From JAGZEG01 sp963930185 (GTDB lineage: Bacteria; Actinomycetota; Coriobacteriia; Coriobacteriales; UMGS124), in assembly GCA_963930185.1 (NCBI GenBank), contig CAWVLT010000026.1, positions 1 to 11,474 on the forward strand: 11,474 nt of DNA, written 5' to 3'. The notes below the pieces were generated by a model, which was not told where the DNA came from, did not search any database, and saw nothing but the letters and a program-made list of their open reading frames with translations. The translations under genes and the position numbers were made by a program. Below, piece after piece: positions 6,014 to 11,474 of this stretch. Within the stretch, counting starts at the first letter, position 1; each line of letters opens with the position of its first letter.

Positions 6014-7810
6014 CTATTCGCCCTCGCCGGTCGCAGACGACGCCACGCCGTCTGCGCTCATGGTGTCGGCGGGGCTGCTCGCCTGCGTCGTCGACTGGGA
6101 GGAGGCCTCCTCGCCGGCGCGCTGGGCGATCTGGGCGCGATACTGCTCGAGCAGGGCACGCGCGTCGTCCTCGCTGCCGAACGTGATGCCGCGGCCCAGG
6201 CGCTCCTCGACCGCCTCGGAGAGGTCCGAGGTCAGGATCGAGGTGCGCTCCACCTCGTGCGACAGGACGAAGGGCCCGTAGGAGCCGGGGATCCCCTGGT
6301 TGAGCGTGACGTAGCCGTCCTCGTCGGAGAGATACCAGGTGTTGTCGGCGTAGATGATCAGGCCGACCGATATGACGGCGAGCACGGCGGCCACGACCAG
6401 CAGCCATAGCGCCACGTTGCGGAAGCGGTTGCGCAGGGCATGGCGCTCGATGCCGTCGTCCTTGACGTCGACCACGATGGCGGTGACGTTGTCGAGCCCG
6501 CCCGCCTCCAGCGCCATGTCGACCAGGCGGTCGGCGCAGGCCTGCGGCGCCGGGGAGGTCACCATGGCCTCCTCGATCGCGTCGTCGGGCACCATGGAGG
6601 GCAGGCCGTCGGAGCACAGAAGCACGCGGTCGCCCGTGGTGACGTCGATCATGAACGCGTCTGCCTTCATGTTGGGGTCGCTGCCCAGGGCGCGGGTGAT
6701 GATGGAGCGGCTGGGGTGGACGCGCGCCTCCTCGGGCGTGATCTCGCCGGCCTCCACCAGCTCCTCCACGAAGGAGTGGTCGTGCGTGACGCGCAGCAGC
6801 TTGCCCTCGTGGAGTAGGTACACGCGCGAGTCGCCCACGTGGCCCACGGCCATGTGGGAGCCGCCTATGACGACGGCCGAGCAGGTGGTCCCCATGCCCG
6901 GCCTGCCCACTCCGCGCTCCACCCCGTCGAGCACGGCGAGGTTGGCTTTCTCGATGGCGGCCCCGAGTTCCTCGGGACTGGGCTTGGTGAGGGAGCTCTC
7001 TGCCAGCGACGAGACCGCCATGGTGCTGGCGACCTCGCCGGCGGCGTGTCCACCCATGCCGTCCGCCACGGCGAACAGCGGGAAGTGCACCAGGTAGGAG
7101 TCCTCGTTGTGCGGGCGGACGCGACCCACGTCGGTGCGCGAGCCCCAGGCCAGCGCCCCCTTGGCGCGCGCCGCGCCCGAGATGCGCCCCGACGCCGAGG
7201 CGCTGTCGCGCGAGGTGGGCTTGACCGGGGCGAACGGCATGGTCTGCGAGGGGCTCGCCGCCGCGGCAACGGCTGCCGCCTCGATGTGGTCGAGCTCCCT
7301 AGTGGTCGACGGCGCCGCGGCCGGGCTCTCGTCGCCGGCGGGGTCTGGCGCCCCGGCCGGCGCGTCGACGATGCGCACGACGGGCTGGACGGCTGCATCC
7401 TGCGTGAACGTCGAGTTGGCGTGGTCGTAGGGATCGTCGGGGGCGATGAACTCGCGCACCGCCGCTCCCGCGTCGTCGGGAATGTCCTGCAGGGGCGGCA
7501 TCTCGCTGGTGAGCGCCTCCTGCGAGGGGGCGTCGACCTCGCGGATGCCCTCGTCGCTCACCAGCGCATCGAGGGCGGCTTGTGCGCCTGTTGCCGGGTC
7601 GTCGCCGGCGGTCCGCTCGGCCTGGGAGAGGCCCTGGGCCTCGGCTTGCGGCGCGCGATCCTGCGCCTCGTCCTGCGCGGGGGGCTGCGCCTCGGCGGTG
7701 CTCATGCGGTTCGCGGCGTCTGTGCCGTCTGCGACGTGCGCGTCGAAGTCTTGGGGCAGCGCGTCATGCTGGGGCGCGCCGTGTGCGTCTCTGGCTGGCG
7801 TGTCACTCAT
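6014..7810 (-). CDS. pstP: PstP-like PP2C-family Ser/Thr protein phosphatase, membrane-anchored, long N-terminal extension
   Basis: This is a metal-dependent PPM/PP2C phosphatase of 598 residues that should reverse the work of the kinases in this operon. The catalytic domain (about 221-450) has the metal-binding set: RPHNED (D237), VADGMGGH (D250, G251), GDSR (D327), CSDG (D400) and GLDNVT (D440). A membrane helix (about 466-487) is followed by an extracytoplasmic segment (about 488-598) with a Ser/Thr/Ala-rich end, as in mycobacterial PstP. Odd is the roughly 215-residue N-terminal region before the domain: Ala-, Asp-, Pro- and Gln-rich and probably disordered, whereas typical PstP starts almost at the catalytic domain. 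The first ATG (7810-7808) overlaps the TGA of fhaB as ATGA, which supports this start through translational coupling. A later ATG at 7705 (M36) is an alternative. The gene ends two bases before the RodA-PbpA start. Confidence 0.93.
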   Translation of the reverse strand: MSDTPARDAHGAPQHDALPQDFDAHVADGTDAANRMSTAEAQPPAQDEAQDRAPQAEAQGLSQAERTAGDDPATGAQAALDALVSDEGIREVDAPSQEALTSEMPPLQDIPDDAGAAVREFIAPDDPYDHANSTFTQDAAVQPVVRIVDAPAGAPDPAGDESPAAAPSTTRELDHIEAAAVAAAASPSQTMPFAPVKPTSRDSASASGRISGAARAKGALAWGSRTDVGRVRPHNEDSYLVHFPLFAVADGMGGHAAGEVASTMAVSSLAESSLTKPSPEELGAAIEKANLAVLDGVERGVGRPGMGTTCSAVVIGGSHMAVGHVGDSRVYLLHEGKLLRVTHDHSFVEELVEAGEITPEEARVHPSRSIITRALGSDPNMKADAFMIDVTTGDRVLLCSDGLPSMVPDDAIEEAMVTSPAPQACADRLVDMALEAGGLDNVTAIVVDVKDDGIERHALRNRFRNVALWLLVVAAVLAVISVGLIIYADNTWYLSDEDGYVTLNQGIPGSYGPFVLSHEVERTSILTSDLSEAVEERLGRGITFGSEDDARALLEQYRAQIAQRAGEEASSQSTTQASSPADTMSADGVASSATGEGE

Positions 7811-8220
7811 TGGCGTGTCACCCTCATCACGGCGTCACCTATCTGGATCAGGTCGCCGTCGTGCAGGACCGTTGGCCCCACGATGGCGTGCCCGTTTGCC
7901 AGCGTGCCGTTCATGGAGTTGAGGTCCTCGGCCACCAGGGCCGGGCCCTGCGGGGAGAAGCGCGCGTGGCGACCCGACACGTAGGCGCCGGGCAGCACGA
8001 TGTCCGCCCCGGGGGAGCGCCCCACCACGATGGGCCCGAGGATGTCGACGTGCTCGCCCTTCACCTCGTTGGGGCCGTCGATGATGTCGACGCTCCACAC
8101 GGCCGCGTCGCTGCGCTGGCCCTTAACCAGGCCGACCCCCGTCTTCATGATGGCGAACAGAAAGACGAAGAGCAGGACGACAAGCAGCACGCGCCCTATG
8201 AACAGCACGACGGCGGGCAT
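7807..8220 (-). CDS. fhaB: FhaB/FipA-like membrane-anchored FHA-domain protein
   Basis: A small phosphothreonine-reading protein of 137 residues. An N-terminal membrane helix (about 4-26) anchors a cytoplasmic FHA domain (about 55-137) with the classical motifs VGRSPGADIVLPG (G67, R68), SGRHA (82-86) and NSMNGT (N104, G105). FHA domains bind phosphorylated threonines, so it probably recruits a kinase substrate or the kinase itself to the membrane. Size, anchor and position between fhaA and pstP match mycobacterial FhaB (FipA), which links PknA/PknB signalling to division. The ATG at 8220 has GAGGAG (8230-8235) at 9 bases, inside the 3' end of fhaA, and starts three bases after the fhaA stop. 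Its own TGA overlaps the pstP ATG. Confidence 0.92.
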   Translation of the reverse strand: MPAVVLFIGRVLLVVLLFVFLFAIMKTGVGLVKGQRSDAAVWSVDIIDGPNEVKGEHVDILGPIVVGRSPGADIVLPGAYVSGRHARFSPQGPALVAEDLNSMNGTLANGHAIVGPTVLHDGDLIQIGDAVMRVTRQ

Positions 8221-8223
8221 GGC

Positions 8224-9207
8224 TTACAGCTCCTCGAATTGCAGCTCGATCAGGCCGAGCGTTATGGTGTCGCCCGAGTTCAGCTCCTGGGAGCTGATGC
8301 GCTGGCCGTTGATGCGCGTGCCGTTGGTCGAGCCGAGGTCGGCGATGACCCAGCCGTTCTCGGTGCGCGAGAGCTCGGCGTGCTTGCGGCTCACGTTGCT
8401 GTCCGAGAGCACGAGGTCGGCCGAGGCCTCCTCGCGTCCGATGATGGTGGAGGGCGCGCTGATGCGCCAGGTGCGGCCCGACTTGACGTCGGTGAGCTGG
8501 CAGGTGGTGGAGCCGGGCGCCTGAGCCGGGCGATACGCCTGGCCGGAGCCTGCGGCCTGTGCCGCGGGGCGGCCCGCCGACGCTACGGGCACCATGGGGG
8601 CGATGCCGGGCGCGCCGGAGCGCCTTGCCTGGCTGGGCGCCTGGCCGCGCACCATGCCGGGGATCTCGCGCTGCTGCGGCGCGCTTGCCGGCGCCGGGGC
8701 CACCTCCGGGATGCTCGGCACGCTGGCGGCACCGCTCGGAGCTGCGGGCTGGGCCGCGCGGCCGGCGGGACGCACGGTGCCGCCAGCCGCGCTGACGTGC
8801 TGCTCCACGTAGGCCGACTCCTCCTCGCGGATCTGCTCGAGGACCTCGGGGGTGACCATCTCGGCGATGACGTCGGCCCGGCCGAGCTTGATGGTGGGCT
8901 CGGGGATGAAGCGGACGATGGGCGAGGCGGTGAGCTCCAGACCGTCAGCCTGCGCCTCGTGGGCGAGGAAGTCCACGAGCTCGTCGGTGACCTCCTGGTA
9001 GAGCGGGGCCATGGCCTGGTCATCCGCCTCGTTCACCAGGATGGTGAACAGGGTGGGGGCAAGGTGGCGCCCGTCGATCTTCACGGAGCTGCGCTTCATC
9101 TCGCGCACGGCCGACTTGGCAAGCTTCTTGAAGGGCAGGGGCGCAAGCATGCGGTTGCCTTCGAACAGCTGCTGCATGCGACTCTCGAGGATGTCGAAAA
9201 AGCTCAT
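8224..9207 (-). CDS. fhaA: FhaA-like protein: DUF3662 domain plus C-terminal FHA domain
   Basis: A soluble adaptor of 327 residues. The N-terminal domain (about 1-125: MSFFDILESRMQQLFEG..., LAPTLFTILVNEADD) is the DUF3662 / FhaA N-terminal domain typical of actinobacteria. A Pro/Ala/Gln-rich linker (about 140-235) follows, and an FHA domain (about 236-327) closes the protein with IIGREEASADLVL (G257, R258), VSRKHAEL (S273, H276) and GSTNGT (292-297). In mycobacteria FhaA binds phosphorylated MviN/MurJ-type partners and restrains peptidoglycan synthesis; the same role here is inference. The linker is long and rich in Arg and Pro, with no predicted fold. ATG at 9207 starts three bases after the upstream kinase stop, with AGAGG about ten bases before it inside that gene. 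FHA residues needed for phosphothreonine contact are all present. Confidence 0.93.
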   Translation of the reverse strand: MSFFDILESRMQQLFEGNRMLAPLPFKKLAKSAVREMKRSSVKIDGRHLAPTLFTILVNEADDQAMAPLYQEVTDELVDFLAHEAQADGLELTASPIVRFIPEPTIKLGRADVIAEMVTPEVLEQIREEESAYVEQHVSAAGGTVRPAGRAAQPAAPSGAASVPSIPEVAPAPASAPQQREIPGMVRGQAPSQARRSGAPGIAPMVPVASAGRPAAQAAGSGQAYRPAQAPGSTTCQLTDVKSGRTWRISAPSTIIGREEASADLVLSDSNVSRKHAELSRTENGWVIADLGSTNGTRINGQRISSQELNSGDTITLGLIELQFEEL

Positions 9208-9210
9208 GGG

Positions 9211-11325
9211 TCAGAGGTCCTCTCTGGCAAGATCGTCATCGGGCCCGTTTTCGCGCCCCTCCCCAAGGAAGGAGCGCGGCGGGCCAAACAAACACAGTAT
9301 GCACGTCACAAGTATAGAAGAGGCGAGGATGCCAACGATCGCCTCCGGTGCCGGCGAGGCCCATAACCCGCCATTTTCCATACGCGTGATGACAACCTGA
9401 AACGCGAGCAAAACGCAGGTATAGGCGAGTATGCCCAGATAGCAGCGCCCTTTTCCGCCGCTTGAGCACAGCGCGGACAGCGCAGCCGCCGCACCGACCC
9501 ACCCCGCCGCGCTCACCCAGGTCGCGGGGTCGCCGACGAGGGAGACGAAGCTCGCCTGCACCCGGACGGGGGCCGCCATGCCATAGGCCGCCGCGCCGGG
9601 GCTGGAAAGCGAGCCGGTTCCGGCGAGCGCGCACAGGGCGAGGGCCACCACGAACGCCATGGCGGTCGAGGCGGCGGCGCGACCCGGGGTGTGGAGCAGC
9701 CCGCACAGGGCGCTCGGCACCGGGCTCGCCGCCTGCGCGCCGATCCCCGCGGCAAGCGGGGCGCCCGTCGCGTCCGGCTGGGAGCGCACGCAGAACAGCC
9801 ACCACGCCCCGCCCGCGACGAGCACGACGGCCGCGAGGGCCCAGGCCCGCACGGCAAGGCTAGCCGCGACGAGCGCGACGATGGCGAGCGCGCCGGCAAG
9901 CTGGGGGATCAGCGTGCCGAGGACCCCCACGACAAGGCCGACGAGGACCGCCCCGCCGACGGTCCCCATCTGAAGGGCGCCCTGGCTCGCGAGAGCCGCC
10001 CCCGCGCTCGCCGCCTCGCCTACGGCTCCCGCCCCGGCTGCGCCTGCGGCGCTCGAGCCGGCCGCGCTCCCGGTTCCCGCGCTTGCCCAGACCATGCTTG
10101 ACAGGGCCGCCAGCCATGCGGCCGTAAAGCCCGCGAGGACGCGGGTGAGCCAGCCGGCGAGCCTGGGGAACGAGCGGGCGAGCGGGCCGCGCTCGTCCCA
10201 TGCGGCGTCCTCGTCCCAAGCCCCTTCCTCGTCGGCGTCCTCGTCCTGTTCGTCGCTTGTGACGTCGGCCACGAGTGACGCGAGGGACGACCTTCCCGCC
10301 CGGGGGCTGCCCAGCCCGGCGAGCATCTCGTCGGTAAGGGCCCGCACGCTGGTGGGCCTCATCTCGGGGTCGGGCTCCAGGGCGGACAGAACGGCGTCGG
10401 CCGTCAGGGGTGAGACGTCGTCGTTGAGTGCGCAGGGGTCGGCGATCTGGCCGCAGATGAGCTCGAGGGACTGCTTTGCCGTCTGCGCCGCGAAGGGTCG
10501 CACGCCGGTGAGCGCCTCGTACATCACGGCGGCGAAGGCAAACACGTCGGTGCGCACGTCCACCTGGCCGGCCTGGATCTGCTCTGGGGGCATGTAGCCC
10601 ACGGTTCCGCCGGCGGCGCCGCCAAAGCCGGTGATCGAGCTGAGGGCGGCCATGCCGAAGTCGGCCAGGCGCACGCGGCCCGACGCGTCGACCAGTATGT
10701 TGTCAGGCTTGATGTCAAGGTGGAGCACGCCGTTTTCGTGGGCGAAGGCAAGGGCGTCCCCCACGGCGTCGGCGATGGCCGCCGCCTCGTCTGCGGTGAG
10801 CAGGCCGTCCTCGGTTGCGTCGAGCAGCTCGGCCAGGCTTGCACCCTCGACGTACTCCATGATGATGTAGGCGTTGCTCTCGTCGGACTCGAACTCGAGC
10901 ATCGAGACCACGTTGGGGTGCGGCAGCATGCTGGCTGTGCGCGTCTCGGAAAGGGCGGCGCGCAGCAGGGCGCTCGCGCGAGCCTGCTCCATGGCACGGG
11001 CCTGCGGGTCCATGTAGGCGAGGTCGTCGGCGTGCTCGTCTGCCTCGCCGCCCTTCTTGCGCGGCCCATGCAGGGGGATCACCTTGATGGCGACGCGGCG
11101 CATGAGGCGGGGGTCCCAGCACACCGACACCGTGCCGAAGCCGCCCTTGCCGCGCTCTTCGAGCACCCGGTAGCGACCGAGCATGAGCTCGGGGAGCTCG
11201 CGTTCTGGGGGCTCGTGGCCTCGCTCGTCGTCTTGCGCCCTCTGGCGGGCTGCCCCGGCGCCTGGACGGTCGGCGATCCCCGCCATGCGCCCGACCCCGT
11301 GGCCCGCGTGCGTTCGTGGTGCCAT
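9211..11325 (-). CDS. polytopic membrane Ser/Thr protein kinase with HLD instead of HRD catalytic motif
   Basis: A 704-residue eukaryotic-like kinase heading the operon. After about 50 disordered residues comes a Hanks-type kinase domain (about 50-336): glycine loop GKGGFGTV (59-66), catalytic K81, helix-C E127, IIMEYVEG hinge, HLDIKPDN with D204, DFG at 222-224, MPPEQ (245-249), D260 and R323. The arginine of HRD is leucine, so it is a non-RD kinase, and autophosphorylation of the activation loop may not control it. A very acidic stretch (about 354-375) precedes a C-terminal region with roughly eight hydrophobic spans (near 391-413, 453-475, 477-492, 494-512, 550-569, 603-620, 628-646, 661-680) and an Ala/Gly/Ser-rich loop (about 416-448). 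No PASTA or other known sensor domain is recognised. The ATG at 11325 is chosen because GGAGG ends 8 bases before it; the GTG at 11334 lies inside that Shine-Dalgarno. It does not replace PknA by architecture. Kinase identity is firm; the ligand is unknown. Confidence 0.9.
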   Translation of the reverse strand: MAPRTHAGHGVGRMAGIADRPGAGAARQRAQDDERGHEPPERELPELMLGRYRVLEERGKGGFGTVSVCWDPRLMRRVAIKVIPLHGPRKKGGEADEHADDLAYMDPQARAMEQARASALLRAALSETRTASMLPHPNVVSMLEFESDESNAYIIMEYVEGASLAELLDATEDGLLTADEAAAIADAVGDALAFAHENGVLHLDIKPDNILVDASGRVRLADFGMAALSSITGFGGAAGGTVGYMPPEQIQAGQVDVRTDVFAFAAVMYEALTGVRPFAAQTAKQSLELICGQIADPCALNDDVSPLTADAVLSALEPDPEMRPTSVRALTDEMLAGLGSPRAGRSSLASLVADVTSDEQDEDADEEGAWDEDAAWDERGPLARSFPRLAGWLTRVLAGFTAAWLAALSSMVWASAGTGSAAGSSAAGAAGAGAVGEAASAGAALASQGALQMGTVGGAVLVGLVVGVLGTLIPQLAGALAIVALVAASLAVRAWALAAVVLVAGGAWWLFCVRSQPDATGAPLAAGIGAQAASPVPSALCGLLHTPGRAAASTAMAFVVALALCALAGTGSLSSPGAAAYGMAAPVRVQASFVSLVGDPATWVSAAGWVGAAAALSALCSSGGKGRCYLGILAYTCVLLAFQVVITRMENGGLWASPAPEAIVGILASSILVTCILCLFGPPRSFLGEGRENGPDDDLAREDL

Positions 11326-11330
11326 GCCGA

Positions 11331-11339
11331 TCACCTCCC
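11331..11339 (-). promoter_or_regulatory. near-consensus Shine-Dalgarno that fixes the head kinase start
   Basis: On the minus strand GGGAGGTGA closely matches the complement of the 16S rRNA 3' end, with GGAGG eight bases before the ATG at 11325. It overlaps the GTG at 11334, which therefore cannot be the start. It is the strongest ribosome binding site in the window, as expected for the first gene of a unit. Confidence 0.85.
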
Positions 11340-11353
11340 TCTAAGCTGTGCGT

Positions 11354-11382
11354 CTATTTGCTCGACGGGTCGACATCGACAA
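11354..11382 (-). promoter_or_regulatory. tentative operon promoter
   Basis: On the minus strand TTGTCG (11382-11377) resembles a -35 box and is separated by 17 bases from AAATAG (11359-11354), a poor -10 box. It lies about 30-55 bases before the start codon in the only non-coding space upstream of the six-gene unit. The -35 copy belongs to a hexamer repeat. The match is weak and another promoter further upstream, outside the window, is equally possible. Confidence 0.25.
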
Positions 11383-11388
11383 CGACAA
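11371..11388. repeat. three hexamer repeats CGACAT/CGACAA/CGACAA
   Basis: Three consecutive hexamers of the form CGACAW lie 46-63 bases before the head kinase start codon; on the minus strand they read TTGTCG TTGTCG ATGTCG. They overlap the tentative -35 region. A transcription-factor site or simple slippage repeat are both possible. Confidence 0.45.
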
Positions 11389-11405
11389 TGATTCGTCGGC
11401 ACAAA

Positions 11406-11424
11406 CCACTGGCTGTGCCAGTGG
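11406..11424 (-). terminator. perfect hairpin, terminator or leader element
   Basis: CCACTGGC (11406-11413) pairs perfectly with GCCAGTGG (11417-11424) around loop TGT. On the minus strand it is followed by TTTGTG, a short T run, so it may end transcription of a gene to the right of the window or act as a leader hairpin of the kinase operon. The remaining bases to 11474 show no gene. Confidence 0.45.
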
Positions 11425-11474
11425 AGTAACCTCCGGCTCTGCCACAAGCGGGTGATGCCCCTTCGTATGATGGA

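Noticed and set aside
6012..6617. Extension of the RodA-PbpA frame upstream to a 1130-residue product
   Set aside because: The added residues are Arg/Gly/His-rich and lie entirely antiphase to the PP2C coding sequence on the same strand. The ATG at 6011 has a ribosome binding site and begins a typical SEDS first membrane helix.
7582..9366. 594-residue plus-strand open frame opposite pstP, fhaB and fhaA
   Set aside because: It crosses three genes with clear domains on the other strand and has shadow-type composition with no motif or ribosome binding site.
11326..11334. GTG at 11334 as start of the head kinase
   Set aside because: This GTG is part of the Shine-Dalgarno GGAGGTGA itself; the ATG nine bases on has the ideal spacing.
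1..11474. tRNA, rRNA, CRISPR array, insertion sequence or riboswitch
   Set aside because: Non-coding space is limited to the two ends and 515-705. None of these shows cloverleaf sequence, spaced direct repeats, transposase remnants or a riboswitch core that I can recognise.

Overview
The window looks like chromosomal DNA of a high-GC actinobacterium. A member of the class Coriobacteriia (Eggerthella/Adlercreutzia-like gut anaerobes) is my best guess. The guess rests on three things: the GC-rich coding style; a fumarate-reductase-type flavoprotein relic, a family strongly expanded in that group; and the actinobacterial order FHA - FHA - PP2C phosphatase - RodA - PBP - PASTA kinase. The organism assignment is inference; the gene families are read directly from the translated sequence.

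Layout. Positions 1-76 hold GC-rich hairpins and a short tandem repeat. Positions ~68-514 (+) carry only the C-terminal end of an FAD-dependent flavoprotein, cut off by an in-frame stop upstream, so it is probably a relic. Positions 515-705 are non-coding, with a loop-stem hairpin and a strong intrinsic terminator between convergent genes. Everything from 706 to 11325 is one tightly packed minus-strand unit, read right to left: a multi-membrane-span Ser/Thr kinase with HLD in place of HRD (11325-9211); FhaA-like DUF3662+FHA protein (9207-8224); FhaB-like membrane-anchored FHA protein (8220-7807); PstP-like PP2C phosphatase with a long disordered N-terminus (7810-6014); a single-chain RodA-PbpA fusion (6011-3225); and a PknB-type kinase with five PASTA domains (3183-706). 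The gaps are 3 nt, 3 nt, a 4-nt ATGA overlap, 2 nt and 41 nt, which points to one transcript with translational coupling. The leader of the unit (11326-11474) has a perfect hairpin, hexamer repeats and a near-consensus Shine-Dalgarno sequence.

How they work together. By family knowledge, PknB senses peptidoglycan fragments through extracytoplasmic PASTA repeats and phosphorylates cytoplasmic threonines. The FHA proteins bind the phosphothreonines, and the phosphatase removes them. The controlled output is the SEDS glycosyltransferase plus class B transpeptidase pair that builds septal or side-wall peptidoglycan. Compared with the Mycobacterium tuberculosis locus (fhaA-fhaB-pstP-rodA-pbpA-pknA-pknB), the order is the same but pknA is absent, rodA and pbpA are fused into one open reading frame, and an extra polytopic kinase heads the operon. 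The fusion and the unusual head kinase are the most interesting items.
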